DNA from: Bacillus sp. HNG
Lineage (GTDB): Bacteria; Bacillota; Bacilli; Bacillales; Bacillaceae_L
Direction of reading: 5' to 3'
Assembly: GCF_003400205.1 (NCBI RefSeq)
Contig: NZ_QUQV01000005.1
Location: 248,001-312,000, forward strand
Length of the DNA stretch: 64,000 bases
Of the stretch, positions 1 to 7,824 are shown piece after piece. The position numbers and the translations under genes were made by a program. Numbering within the stretch: position 1 is the stretch's first letter; the number at the start of each line of letters is the position of its first letter. Under the pieces are notes generated by a model. That model saw only the letters and a list, made by a program, of their open reading frames with translations, searched no databases and was not told where the DNA came from.

Positions 1-207
1 CTCTGGGGATTTCAGCAGGGGAATAAATGGGTTTGGTGGACTTTGCTAATAGGGGGACTACCAGCTTTTTTTGCAGGAATCTGGATTCATTTTGCAATCG
101 GATATACGACCTTTATTCATCTTCTTCCCGCTTATTTCGCACTATGCTTATTTTTTATTGGACTTACTTTGACGTACCGATTTTTTCATTTGGGGAAAGA
201 TACATAA
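1..207 (+). CDS. Membrane protein, C-terminal fragment (5' end outside window)
   Basis: An open frame runs from base 1 to a TAA at 205-207, giving the last 68 residues of a longer protein. It is strongly hydrophobic, with two likely membrane helices (about residues 11-33 and 38-61), a tryptophan-rich start (KWVWW) and a short charged tail (HLGKD). A rho-independent terminator follows at once, which supports this as the true end of a gene. I do not recognise the family. The function is unknown. Confidence 0.6.
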   Translation, partial: LWGFQQGNKWVWWTLLIGGLPAFFAGIWIHFAIGYTTFIHLLPAYFALCLFFIGLTLTYRFFHLGKDT

Positions 208-238
208 AAGGAGCCTCTTGGGCTCCTTCTTAATTTTT
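208..238. terminator. Rho-independent terminator between convergent genes
   Basis: The inverted repeat AAGGAGCC / GGGCTCCTT with a 4-nt loop is followed by TTAATTTTTT on the + strand. It ends the truncated membrane-protein gene. It also overlaps the stop codon of the convergent acetyltransferase, so it may serve both strands. Confidence 0.8.
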
Positions 239-781
239 TGGATTCCAATCCTTTGCTAGCATGCCATATATAACATGGTCAACATAGTGATCGTAGAGCC
301 ATTCAGATTGCCGAATCTCGCCTTCATTCACAAATCCTAATCTTTCAGGAATCGATCTGCTCTTATGATTTTCGACCGCTGCACGGATTTCCACTCGATT
401 TAATTTTAAATGGTTAAAAGCATAATCAGTTAATGCCTTCGCTACCCTTGTCATGATTCCATATCCTTGGTATTGCTGACCAAGCCAGTAGCCGATAAAG
501 GCTATTTTATTGGTCCAGTCGATTTCGTTGAAACCTGCTACCCCAACGATTTCATTTTTATAGACGATAACGGTATGCAGCCCTTTATTTTCCGCATAGC
601 TTTTCCTGCATGATTCGATATATGCTTTTGTGTCCTCTACCTTTGTTGTCATATCGAGCCAAGGTAACCACTCTCGTAAGTATGCTCTTGACTGATCTGT
701 TAATTCGAAAATTCGCTCGGCATCGTTTACCTCTGTTAATTTCAAGGACAGTTCCTTGTCAATTTGGTATACAAACATCAT
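230..781 (-). CDS. GNAT-family N-acetyltransferase, RimJ/RimL type
   Basis: This 183-residue protein has the RimJ/RimL-type GNAT fold. The segment FIGYWLGQQYQGYGIMTRV (about residues 93-111) holds the beta4 strand and the acetyl-CoA pyrophosphate loop (QxxGxG). The following NRVEIRAAVENHKSRSIPERLGF is the typical ribosomal-protein-serine-acetyltransferase signature with its Asn and Ser. Such enzymes acetylate protein N-termini or small amines; the substrate cannot be read from the sequence. The start is the first of two ATG codons, with GGAG 5 nt upstream. It stands alone, about 65 bp downstream of the YolD gene on the same strand. Confidence 0.85.
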   Translation of the reverse strand: MMFVYQIDKELSLKLTEVNDAERIFELTDQSRAYLREWLPWLDMTTKVEDTKAYIESCRKSYAENKGLHTVIVYKNEIVGVAGFNEIDWTNKIAFIGYWLGQQYQGYGIMTRVAKALTDYAFNHLKLNRVEIRAAVENHKSRSIPERLGFVNEGEIRQSEWLYDHYVDHVIYGMLAKDWNPKN

Positions 782-845
782 TTTTACTCCATTCTATTCT
801 TTTACCATATTAACTTCTATTCTTTGTCTAAAAATCCTTCTAAAA

Positions 846-1178
846 TTAGTCTGAAAAGCGTAAATCGACTAATGTATTTATAGGGATGTAGTGGACTTCC
901 CCAAATTTATCAATGATATGCAGTCTATTTTGTAAGTCATCGTAATGGTGAATAGTACCAAGAAGGAGTTTGTGATGTTTGGCTTCATAATGCGTGATAA
1001 CCAACTCTCTCCCCTCCTCCATCGCCTGACAAAGAACACTGTTCATCTCTTCGATTTGTTGTTCATCTAGTTCTGGCTTTTGCTCATACGTATCTTCTTC
1101 TGCCCAATCTCTAAGCAACTTCACATGTTCTGGCAGCATCATTGCTGTCCATTTTATCGTTCCGCGGTCCCGTATCAT
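846..1178 (-). CDS. YolD-like protein, partner of the Y-family polymerase
   Basis: About 110 residues. The N-terminus RDRGTIKWTAMMLPEHVKLL is the hallmark of the YolD-like family. Members are small proteins almost always encoded beside UvrX/PolY2-type polymerases, and a role as polymerase accessory has been proposed. The chosen ATG at 1178 starts right before that motif. An upstream GTG at 1214 (GGGG 4 nt before it) would add 12 residues and cannot be excluded. The gene lies 18-54 bp downstream of the polymerase gene with no terminator between, so it should share the SOS-controlled promoter. Its beta-rich C-terminal part fits the family's usual length. Confidence 0.85.
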   Translation of the reverse strand: MIRDRGTIKWTAMMLPEHVKLLRDWAEEDTYEQKPELDEQQIEEMNSVLCQAMEEGRELVITHYEAKHHKLLLGTIHHYDDLQNRLHIIDKFGEVHYIPINTLVDLRFSD

Positions 1179-1232
1179 CCTTATTACCTTCTTTCTTACG
1201 TCTATCTCCTGCACCTAACCCCTTGAGACGCT

Positions 1233-2495
1233 CTACTCTGCCTTGTGTCCACCAACGAGTTTACTGCGATGTCTTGATGTTCCGGCACTTGTATAGGAAA
1301 CGGCACGTAGGATTGCATCTGAGCCGTATTTACCACGAATGCCGTCCATTACATACCCAAGCTTATGCTGCTTGACTCGATTAAGATAAAACAAATCCAA
1401 CTGCATTTGTGTGTCATCCTCAATATTAGAAAGTGCAATTGATATTTTACGAACTGTCTTTTTCGCATAGAATTTCTCAAATAATTCAAGACAGACCCGA
1501 TACATTTCCATCGTAATATTTGTCGGAGTTTCAATCGTTTTTGAACGGTAAAATCCACCCCCGAACTCATCTTGACTATAATGAATTCCGAGGCTAATCG
1601 TTCTTCCAGCCTTTTTATGTCGACGTGCTCGCCTTGCTACCTCTTCACACATTTCAAGAATGACATGCTTTACTTCTTCTGGGTCAGGATAATCACGCAA
1701 AAGGATTTGGCTTTTTCCAAAGCTTACCTGCCCTTGCATAATAGGGGCACCAATTTCTGATAAATCGACCCCCCAGGCATGGTAATAAAGCTGATTTCCC
1801 ATCACTCCAAATTTTTTCTCCAGTAATTCAAGTGGATAGTGGGCAAGCTGACCAACGGTTGTAATTCCCATCCCATTTAAGGTTCGCTCAACCCTTCTCC
1901 CAATTCCCCACATTTCTCGTAGTGGCGATACAGGCCATAGTTTTTCGGGGATATCATCATAGGTCCATTCCGCGATTCCCTTTTTCTTTGCATCTAAATC
2001 TAGGCATAGCTTTGCCATCAGCATATTGGGACCAATCCCAATGGCGCAGGTTAGCCCATATTCAGCTTTAATCTCTTTCCTGATTTTGCGAGCGATCGTT
2101 GTCGCATCTCCCCATAATTTTTCAGTTCCATCAATCTTGATAAAGCTTTCATCAACGCTATATACATGGATTGCATCTTTTGGTACATACCGGTTAAAAA
2201 GTCTCGTAATTTCCGTTGAAATTCGTAAATAGGTTGCCATTTTCGGGTTTACAATTTGAATTCGTGGATCTTTTGGAATCTCAAAGAGTCTTGACCCCGT
2301 TTTTATCCCAAATTCCTGTTTTAGCTTTGGCGAAGCTGCGAGCACTACACTTCCCTGGCGTTCTGTATCTCCAACAACCGCTAAATAGCACTCAAGTGGA
2401 TCAAGGCCTAATAATACTGCAGCACAGCTCGCATAAAAGCTTTTTATATCCACACATAAAATCTTTTGAACGGGAAACTGACTGTAATCCACCAT
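1233..2495 (-). CDS. yqjW: Y-family translesion DNA polymerase (UvrX/PolY2, YqjW-like)
   Basis: 420 residues with the Y-polymerase catalytic parts: DIKSFYASC (residues ~16-24, first metal ligand), YSVDESF (~111-117, Asp-Glu pair), a helix-hairpin-helix thumb near MWGIGRRVERTLNGMGI, and a C-terminal little-finger domain. The SFYASCAAV sequence and adjacent YolD gene separate it from the housekeeping PolY1 also in this window (22957). The family copies past damaged bases with low fidelity and is damage-inducible. Two LexA-box candidates frame a well-formed sigma-A promoter upstream. The ATG has GGAG 10 nt upstream. In B. subtilis the counterpart is yqjW (polY2). Confidence 0.93.
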   Translation of the reverse strand: MVDYSQFPVQKILCVDIKSFYASCAAVLLGLDPLECYLAVVGDTERQGSVVLAASPKLKQEFGIKTGSRLFEIPKDPRIQIVNPKMATYLRISTEITRLFNRYVPKDAIHVYSVDESFIKIDGTEKLWGDATTIARKIRKEIKAEYGLTCAIGIGPNMLMAKLCLDLDAKKKGIAEWTYDDIPEKLWPVSPLREMWGIGRRVERTLNGMGITTVGQLAHYPLELLEKKFGVMGNQLYYHAWGVDLSEIGAPIMQGQVSFGKSQILLRDYPDPEEVKHVILEMCEEVARRARRHKKAGRTISLGIHYSQDEFGGGFYRSKTIETPTNITMEMYRVCLELFEKFYAKKTVRKISIALSNIEDDTQMQLDLFYLNRVKQHKLGYVMDGIRGKYGSDAILRAVSYTSAGTSRHRSKLVGGHKAE

Positions 2496-2513
2496 CTAAC
2501 ATCATCTCCAAAA

Positions 2514-2569
2514 GGAATATATGTTCGTATTCTATTCCTAATAATAGGAGAATATACGTTCGATTTCAA
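2514..2569 (-). promoter_or_regulatory. SOS promoter with two LexA boxes
   Basis: Reading the - strand, TTGAAA (2564-2569) and TATTAT (2541-2546) are separated by exactly 17 bp. Two sequences match the Bacillus LexA/DinR consensus CGAACRNRYGTTCG at 12 of 14 positions: AGAATATACGTTCG at 2549-2562, lying in the spacer, and GGAATATATGTTCG at 2514-2527, just past the expected start point. They are 35 bp apart. This arrangement would block both polymerase binding and escape, and predicts tight SOS control of the polymerase and yolD genes. Confidence 0.8.
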
Positions 2570-2657
2570 TGGAAATTTAAAGCAGAACCACAGGACATCA
2601 AAATGACGTTGTGAATGAATACTTAACTACCTAATGGAGTGCCTCGTAAACAAAAGA

Positions 2658-2692
2658 AAAACCAAAACGCTTAGATTGCGAATTGGTTTTTT
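2658..2692 (-). terminator. Terminator after the GNAT gene
   Basis: An imperfect stem (ACCAAAACGC / GCGAATTGGT, two mismatches, 7-nt loop) is followed on the - strand by TTTTTCTTTT. It lies just past the end of the acetyltransferase gene at 2697. A T-run is also present on the + side, so it may work both ways. Confidence 0.6.
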
Positions 2693-2696
2693 AGTA

Positions 2697-3197
2697 TTAA
2701 ATAGATAAACGAAAAGCTTTAACAATAATCCCATCATTGGCTGGCTCAAAATCATAGTGTGGCAAACGTTCAAAGCCGTGTTTTGTATAAAGCTTAATTG
2801 CCTGTTTCATGAATTCACCAGTATGTAATCCAATAAATTGATGATTCTTTGCTTGTGAACGCTGTATACACTCAGTAATTAATGCAGAAGCGACACCCTT
2901 TCCACGAGCCTCAGGACTTACTGCTAGCATTCGTATTTCAGGGTATTCGAGTTCTTCTAACTGACCTTCATATGCGTCTGTATTAGCGGGAAACAAGACT
3001 ACACTTCCTATAATTTTTCCATCAAGCTCACAGACAATAAGCTCAGAACCATGGAGGCGATCAGCCTCAGATGAAATGGCCTGCTTAAGAGCTTGCCAAT
3101 GAGCAGCTGGAATTACCCTTGAATGCTCAAGATAAGCAGCAACTCGTTGCTCACGAATAAACTCCAATTCATCCTGTTTTGCATCACGAATTTTCAT
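2697..3197 (-). CDS. GNAT-family N-acetyltransferase
   Basis: 166 residues from the ATG at 3197, which has AGGTGA 8 nt upstream. An in-frame GTG at 3209 would add four residues and abuts the upstream stop, but its ribosome-binding site is poorly spaced. The fold is a compact GNAT: EIRMLAVSPEARGKGVASAL holds beta4 and the acetyl-CoA loop, followed by GLHTGEFMKQAIKLYTKHGF, typical of the C-terminal helix and strand. It is translationally linked to the GST-like gene upstream. The substrate is unknown. A GNAT gene in the matching region of B. subtilis (yqjY) may be the counterpart, but the identity is too uncertain to name it. Confidence 0.85.
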   Translation of the reverse strand: MKIRDAKQDELEFIREQRVAAYLEHSRVIPAAHWQALKQAISSEADRLHGSELIVCELDGKIIGSVVLFPANTDAYEGQLEELEYPEIRMLAVSPEARGKGVASALITECIQRSQAKNHQFIGLHTGEFMKQAIKLYTKHGFERLPHYDFEPANDGIIVKAFRLSI

Positions 3198-3209
3198 TAC
3201 TGATTTCAC

Positions 3210-4250
3210 CTACCCTTTGATCAAGAACTTTTCTTTTTTTCCACTTAACTGCTCACGGTTATGTTCGGAAAGCCATACAGATTCATCTGGTCCTTTAGGA
3301 AGTATATTCACTTCTCCTTTTGCAGGATCAATGGTGATGGATAGATGATAATGTCGCTTAATCGCATCAAAATCAGTCGTTTCACCAAAACCAGGAGTCT
3401 GGTATAAGTCACGGGCATACCCCCATAAATTGTTAAACTCACGGATTAAATTTCGATTTGTCCGAAAAGCAGAGTAATAAGCAGCATCAAAGCGCGCCAA
3501 TGTCGTATATAAGCGGACATCAGAATCCGTGATAAAATCTCCAAATAAGAAACGATGCTTGGACAAACGCTCTTCTAATACATCTAACCTAGCAAATAAT
3601 TGCTCATAGGCTTGTTCATAGGCCTCCTGAGAACGAGCGAATCCACATTTATACACGCCATTGTTTACATCATGAAAAATGACGTCATTTAATGTATCAA
3701 TTTCTTCGCGCAAGCTAACCGGATATAAATCGGGAGCATTTTCCTTATGAAAAGGAGCCCAAACGGTTTCAAAATAGTTGGTAAGCTTAAAATAATCATT
3801 GTTAATCGCTTTTTTGGTTTCAAGATCAACCATGACTGGTACAGTAGGTCTACCTGTATAGTCAGGGTCCGCATTCTTATAGACCTCACTCACATACTGA
3901 ACATTAAGAACAGGATCAACTCCATTTTCATCTAAAGAAAATTCCCAATCTACATGCTCAATTCGAGGTCTAAGTGGACTTACTGTTCCTAAGCTAATTG
4001 CACTTTCTAATCCAAGCACCTGGCGAACGATCACAGAGCGGTGCGCCCATGGACATGCAGCCGACCAAAGTAAACGGTAGCGGCCGGACTTAACGGGAAG
4101 CTCATCTGGCTGGTTTCCAAAAGGAGTTGTAAAGCGATTTATTTGACGATTAAACGAGCCATCCCCTTTTATTTCTGCAGGCTTATTGGTTGAAGTAATG
4201 TTTGCTTCAGTGGTAATTTTATGGCTTAATGTCTGATCATTTTGTGACAC
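3210..4250 (-). CDS. Xi-class glutathione S-transferase family protein (glutathionyl-hydroquinone reductase type)
   Basis: 346 residues. The thioredoxin-like half contains LLWSAACPWAHRSVIVR (residues ~63-79); CPWAH is the catalytic-cysteine motif of Xi-class GSTs such as E. coli YqjG and ECM4. The GRPTVPVMVD strand-turn with the cis-proline and the all-helical C-terminal half (FGDFITDSDVRLYTTLARFD) also fit, as does the length. These enzymes reduce glutathionyl-hydroquinones. Bacilli use bacillithiol rather than glutathione, so the natural thiol is an open question. The start is a GTG with AGGGAG 8 nt upstream. The downstream GNAT gene is coupled to it. Confidence 0.88.
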   Translation of the reverse strand: MSQNDQTLSHKITTEANITSTNKPAEIKGDGSFNRQINRFTTPFGNQPDELPVKSGRYRLLWSAACPWAHRSVIVRQVLGLESAISLGTVSPLRPRIEHVDWEFSLDENGVDPVLNVQYVSEVYKNADPDYTGRPTVPVMVDLETKKAINNDYFKLTNYFETVWAPFHKENAPDLYPVSLREEIDTLNDVIFHDVNNGVYKCGFARSQEAYEQAYEQLFARLDVLEERLSKHRFLFGDFITDSDVRLYTTLARFDAAYYSAFRTNRNLIREFNNLWGYARDLYQTPGFGETTDFDAIKRHYHLSITIDPAKGEVNILPKGPDESVWLSEHNREQLSGKKEKFLIKG

Positions 4251-4383
4251 GTCATTCTCTCCCTCATGTTCCTTCTATTTAATGCACAGTAATTCAATGT
4301 GTTTAATGTAATTTACTCATTATCTAAATCATTCGTCAAGTAATGAAACTTATAAGATTCAGTTAATTTTATATGTTTAAAGG

Positions 4384-4414
4384 CAAAAAAATACCCCTTA
4401 ATAAAAAGGAGTAT
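4384..4414 (-). terminator. Terminator of the yqjP-yqjQ pair
   Basis: On the - strand ATACTCCTT pairs with AAGGGGTAT (one mismatch) across a 6-nt loop and is followed by TTTTTT. It sits 10 bp past the end of yqjQ. Confidence 0.8.
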
Positions 4415-4423
4415 GATTGAAAG

Positions 4424-5218
4424 CTATTTCTTAAAAAACGCCTTCCCGCCCACTTTTTCAACAAGGCGAGGAAAAAGGGTATAAAAAACACTACCTGCAT
4501 TCATCCAGCCCGGCAGGTTAATTTCGCGTTTTGGAGTTAGCATGGCATTTACAATTTTAGACGCAACTACATCAGGATCTAGCATAAAACGATTTACATT
4601 CTTCGCATAGGTACCAGACTCATCTGCGATATCGAAGAAACGTGTTCGAATGGGTCCTGGATTAACGGCTGTTACATGAATATTTGTACTCGATAGCTCC
4701 ATCCGTAAACTATTTGTAAAACCGAGAACCGCATGCTTTGAAGCAGAATAGACACTTGATTTTGGTGTCGCAATTTTGCCAGCCTGTGAAGCAATATTAA
4801 TTATATGACCCGAGTTTTGCTCAATCATTGTCGACAATACCATTTTTGTACAGGAAATAAGCCCGAAAACATTTACTTCGAACATTGCCTTCATTTGCTC
4901 TATTTTTGCATCGACAACATTGGCAAACACACCAAACCCCGCGTTATTCACAAGGACATCAACCGTTTTTACATGATGTAGGATGTCGTCAAATACCTCT
5001 TTTACATTTTCGGTATCACGCACATCTAACTTATACAATAAACTGTCTATCTTGTATTTTTCTCGAATGTTCTGTGCTATTTTTTCCAACTGGTCATAAC
5101 TACGGGCCAATAGAACGGGAGTAGCCCCTTGCTCTGCAACGAGATAGGCAATTTTTTCACCAATCCCGCTCGAAGCACCCGTAATGACAATTGTTTTTCC
5201 TTTAAGTCTTGAATTCAT
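4424..5218 (-). CDS. yqjQ: Short-chain dehydrogenase/reductase (YqjQ-like)
   Basis: 264 residues, the usual SDR size. Visible elements: the nucleotide loop TGASSGIGE (residues ~13-21), LDVRD (~63-67), NNAGFGV (~90-96), the catalytic Ser in NIASQAG, the YSASK Tyr-Lys pair (~155-159) and the NPGPIRT loop. It is an NAD(P)-dependent oxidoreductase with an unknown substrate. The LARS after beta2 hints at NADP preference. It lies 26 bp downstream of yqjP on the same strand, the same pair as in B. subtilis. The ATG is preceded by GAGGTGAAAAAGG. Confidence 0.92.
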   Translation of the reverse strand: MNSRLKGKTIVITGASSGIGEKIAYLVAEQGATPVLLARSYDQLEKIAQNIREKYKIDSLLYKLDVRDTENVKEVFDDILHHVKTVDVLVNNAGFGVFANVVDAKIEQMKAMFEVNVFGLISCTKMVLSTMIEQNSGHIINIASQAGKIATPKSSVYSASKHAVLGFTNSLRMELSSTNIHVTAVNPGPIRTRFFDIADESGTYAKNVNRFMLDPDVVASKIVNAMLTPKREINLPGWMNAGSVFYTLFPRLVEKVGGKAFFKK

Positions 5219-5244
5219 ACGACCTTTTTCACCTCAGAAATTTG

Positions 5245-6210
5245 TTAATTTGAGTGATATATATGTTGTCCGTTCACTACTTCTATCTTAATTTCCCCTA
5301 ATTCCTCAAGGAAGTCAAGCTGTCCAACTGTTTCAGAAATTGTAAAAAGAGGCTGCCTTAAGTAGACTTTCGGGAATAACCTGGTACATACTTCAAATGC
5401 TGTCATCGGCTTTTCCTTGATCATTTTTAGCACATGATAGGCTCGTTCTTTTTGTGAGAGGAATCTTTCTTGAATTAAGTGGTGAGCATTCGTAATATCG
5501 TCTCCATGCCCTGTTACGACCTTTGACATGTCGAGCGTTAGTAGTTTTTTTAAAGAATTATTATATTGAATTAATGGTCTTGGTCTAGCAGTTTCACTAA
5601 ATTGCGGTGGTTCAAGTAATGGATTTGGTGAAATTTTTGCTAAAAGGGTATCTCCTGCAATAAGCATTCCATCCTCTTCCCGATACAGAACAATATGACT
5701 TTGTGCATGCCCAGGCGTCTCCAATACCTCAAAGCCAGATAACCCTTCAATTGTATCTCCTTCTCCAATCGTTGAAGTTAACGATCTACGGCAAGAATAT
5801 TCAAATTCTTCATCCATATCGATTAAAGCTGTAAATGCTGGATTAAGACCTAATTGAGTAAAAAGCTCTTTATAAAACGGCTCATTATGTGCAAAGAATT
5901 GCTTATCCTGACTAATCCATGGCTGATTTTTAGGATGACCAATGATAGGGACATCCTTACTAAAAAAGTCAAGAAGCCCAACATGGTCTGGGTGATGATG
6001 GGTAATTACAATTTGTTCAATATCAGATGGTGAATAGCCTAACTGAGCAAGCTGCTCCTTAAAGGATTGCCATGCTTCCTCTGTTTTTGCACCCGCATCA
6101 ATTAACGTTAGTGCGTCTCCTTTAACAACATATACATTCACATCCCCGACAGCAAAAGGTGTGGGCAAGGTAATTTTAAAAACATCCTTCGTAGTCGTAA
6201 GTTTATTCAT
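5245..6210 (-). CDS. yqjP: Metallo-beta-lactamase-fold hydrolase (YqjP-like)
   Basis: 321 residues. The zinc-binding signature THHHPDHVG (residues ~70-78), then TPGHAQSH and AGDTLL (about 165-185) and TGHGDDI mark the MBL fold. The last ~80 residues form a winged-helix-like region as in LACTB2/YqjP-type hydrolases. The substrate is unknown; relatives cleave thioesters or nucleic acids. First gene of the yqjP-yqjQ pair. It diverges from the proI leader, and the 145 bp between its start and the proI -35 hold its own promoter region. The ATG has GGAG 6 nt upstream. Confidence 0.9.
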   Translation of the reverse strand: MNKLTTTKDVFKITLPTPFAVGDVNVYVVKGDALTLIDAGAKTEEAWQSFKEQLAQLGYSPSDIEQIVITHHHPDHVGLLDFFSKDVPIIGHPKNQPWISQDKQFFAHNEPFYKELFTQLGLNPAFTALIDMDEEFEYSCRRSLTSTIGEGDTIEGLSGFEVLETPGHAQSHIVLYREEDGMLIAGDTLLAKISPNPLLEPPQFSETARPRPLIQYNNSLKKLLTLDMSKVVTGHGDDITNAHHLIQERFLSQKERAYHVLKMIKEKPMTAFEVCTRLFPKVYLRQPLFTISETVGQLDFLEELGEIKIEVVNGQHIYHSN

Positions 6211-6354
6211 AAAAATCTCCTTTGTACGATATCCATATCATTTTGTTACATTTATCCAATATTAGTTTACCTTTTCATTCTCATTTTGTCATTATATTCA
6301 AATAATATCTCTAATATGTAAAATAAATTGGGCTCTTTTTTTACTTTCGAGCCC
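6211..6354. other. Intergenic DNA between yqjP and the proI promoter
   Basis: 144 bp, AT-rich. It must hold the yqjP promoter on the - strand, but I see no unambiguous -35/-10 pair. GGGCTC/GAGCCC (6330-6354) can form a hairpin that ends at the proI -35. Confidence 0.4.
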
Positions 6355-6383
6355 TTGACATCCCGCTAAAATCAGTGCATAAT
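6355..6383 (+). promoter_or_regulatory. Sigma-A promoter of the proI leader
   Basis: TTGACA at 6355-6360 and CATAAT at 6378-6383 are separated by 17 bp. It lies just upstream of the T-box leader and would drive proI. Confidence 0.85.
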
Positions 6384-6394
6384 GACCAATAATA

Positions 6395-6648
6395 TAAAAT
6401 TCGCTAAGGCAATGATTAGGACTAGTAAATCATGGAATGGTAAAAGAGAGTGAGATCCACCGGCTGAAAGATCTCATCACCCGCTTCTAGATTGAACCTA
6501 CCTATGAGCTGTTAGGAAAACCTAACCGTTTCCCACGATACGGGTTCAAGTGGAACATTGAAAATTCATTTTTTCAAATGTTAAGTAAGGTGGTACCGCG
6601 GATAGCAGACCTATTCCGTCCTTTATCAAGGATGAATAGGTCTTTTTA
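6395..6648 (+). promoter_or_regulatory. T-box riboswitch with proline specifier
   Basis: The leader carries the T-box signature AAGGTGGTACCGCGG (6587-6601), whose UGG pairs with the free tRNA acceptor end. An AGAGA-type motif and a GGCTGAAAG-type distal loop mark stem I. The specifier region GAA-CCT-ACC at 6494-6502 places a CCU proline codon at 6497-6499, matching the downstream pyrroline-5-carboxylate reductase gene. A terminator follows: GACCTATTC (6608-6616) pairs with GAATAGGTC (6634-6642), then TCTTTTTAC. The bulge sequence overlaps the competing antiterminator. Uncharged tRNA-Pro should allow read-through. Confidence 0.93.
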
Positions 6649-6658
6649 CTTTTTAATT

Positions 6659-6829
6659 GGATTTTTTCTAAAAGATTGTTGCTATTTAATAAAAATGAAA
6701 ACATTGATTGAAGGCGGAAGGTGGCGACTCCTGCGGGAAAAGCGTGAGTCTTGAGACCCCACAGGAGCGATTAGCGACGAGGAGGCTCAAGCCACGCCCG
6801 CGGAAAGCGTCCACCAACAGCGAAAATCA
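6659..6829 (+). repeat. Dispersed repeat copy A, inside the proI leader
   Basis: The left terminus GGATTTTTTCTAAAAG is followed by GATTGTTGCTATT and then, from about 6705, the family core (GGCGACTCCTGCGGG ... GAGACCCCACAGGAGCG ... GAGGAGGCTCAAGCCACG ... GCGGAAAGCGTCC). It closely matches the copy at 50441-50564 read on the - strand. The right terminus seen in other copies is missing; similarity stops near TTGTG, about 14 bp before the proI ribosome-binding site. Open frames inside are not considered genes. Confidence 0.8.
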
Positions 6830-6849
6830 ATTGTGCCGGAGGGATCGTT

Positions 6850-7695
6850 ATGGAAATGAATCAAAATATTGTGTTTGTTGGAGCTGGCTCAATGGCTGAG
6901 GCAATGATTTCTGGGATGCTACAAAAGGAGCTCTTCTTGCCGAGACAAATTTCTGTAATGAATCGCTCTAACCATACACGATTAGCAGAGCTAAGCAAAA
7001 CCTATGGAGTAACAATTAGTCCAAACCAAAAAGAAGCGATTGAAAATGCTGGAATCATCATTCTTGCGATAAAACCAAAGGATGTTGCGGAAGCTGTATT
7101 AGCCATAAAAGAATATGTCAGTGAACAACAACTTATCATCTCTGTACTAGCAGGAGTAGCAACAACAACCATAACTGACTTACTCAACAAAGAGGTGGCA
7201 GTCGTACGTGCAATGCCAAACACATCTGCTACTATCGGAAAATCAGCCACTGCCCTGTCCGCAGGAATGCACGCAAACGAAAACCACCTTCTAATAGCGC
7301 GCCAATTGTTTCAAACAATTGGAATTGTAACAACAGTAGCGGAAAAAGATCTTCATGCCGTCACAGGCCTGTCCGGAAGTGGTCCAGCCTATGTATATTA
7401 TTTAGTTGAAGCAATGGAAAAAGCAGCGGATGATATCGGGCTCGAAAAAGGAATTGCCAAAGAATTAATTCTTCAAACCATAATTGGTGCGGCGGAAATG
7501 CTAAAACATTCATCAAAACAACCCGCTACATTACGAAAAGAAGTAACAAGTCCAGGCGGTACAACAGAAGCAGGAATAAAAGTGTTAGAGCAATATAATT
7601 ACCAGCAAGCAATGGTGGCATGTATTAAACGGGCGACGATTCGCTCCGCTGAGCTTGGAGAAGCTATGCTACAATCCGTTTCACAAGAAAATTAA
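6850..7695 (+). CDS. proI: Pyrroline-5-carboxylate reductase
   Basis: 281 residues. It catalyses the last step of proline synthesis, reducing pyrroline-5-carboxylate with NAD(P)H in the cytoplasm. The N-terminal Rossmann motif is FVGAGSMAEAMISGM. Further hallmarks are IIILAIKPKD, VVRAMPNTSA and the C-terminal signature LSGSGPAYVYYLVEAM ... VTSPGGTTEAGI. The ATG has GGAGGG about 7 nt upstream. A proline T-box controls the leader, as for B. subtilis proI, and a dispersed repeat has entered that leader between the T-box terminator and the start codon. Its position next to yqjP (divergent) supports naming it proI rather than proH or proG. Confidence 0.95.
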   Translation: MEMNQNIVFVGAGSMAEAMISGMLQKELFLPRQISVMNRSNHTRLAELSKTYGVTISPNQKEAIENAGIIILAIKPKDVAEAVLAIKEYVSEQQLIISVLAGVATTTITDLLNKEVAVVRAMPNTSATIGKSATALSAGMHANENHLLIARQLFQTIGIVTTVAEKDLHAVTGLSGSGPAYVYYLVEAMEKAADDIGLEKGIAKELILQTIIGAAEMLKHSSKQPATLRKEVTSPGGTTEAGIKVLEQYNYQQAMVACIKRATIRSAELGEAMLQSVSQEN

Positions 7696-7696
7696 A

Positions 7697-7779
7697 TCAA
7701 AATTTTTCATATGTCAGTGGAATTCTGCCGAATCTGAGAAAATAGTGCATGAGGGGTAGGATTTTACTGACATTTTTGA
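7697..7779 (+). repeat. Imperfect inverted repeat after proI
   Basis: ATGTCAGT (7711-7718) pairs with ACTGACAT (7766-7773), and the flanking TCAAAA / TTTTGA also match. Inner bases AATTCTGCC and GGGTAGGATT pair partly. A T-rich stretch follows. It may act as the proI terminator, although its stem is interrupted. Confidence 0.45.
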
Positions 7780-7824
7780 TAAAATTATTTAGAAAACCGA
7801 AATAATACAATATGGGGAGATTCT

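Noticed and set aside
2216-2614. 132-codon + strand frame opposite the start of the Y-polymerase gene
   Set aside because: It runs antisense through the polymerase coding region and its LexA-controlled promoter and has no recognisable domain.
6330-6354. GGGCTC/GAGCCC hairpin as a terminator
   Set aside because: No T-run follows on + and no gene ends there. Its right arm merges with the proI -35.
6708-6899. Open frame inside repeat copy A (product containing GGDSCGKSVSLETPQERLA)
   Set aside because: The same peptide appears in the unrelated frame through copy C because the DNA is repeated. There is no ribosome-binding site, and in other copies the frame is broken.
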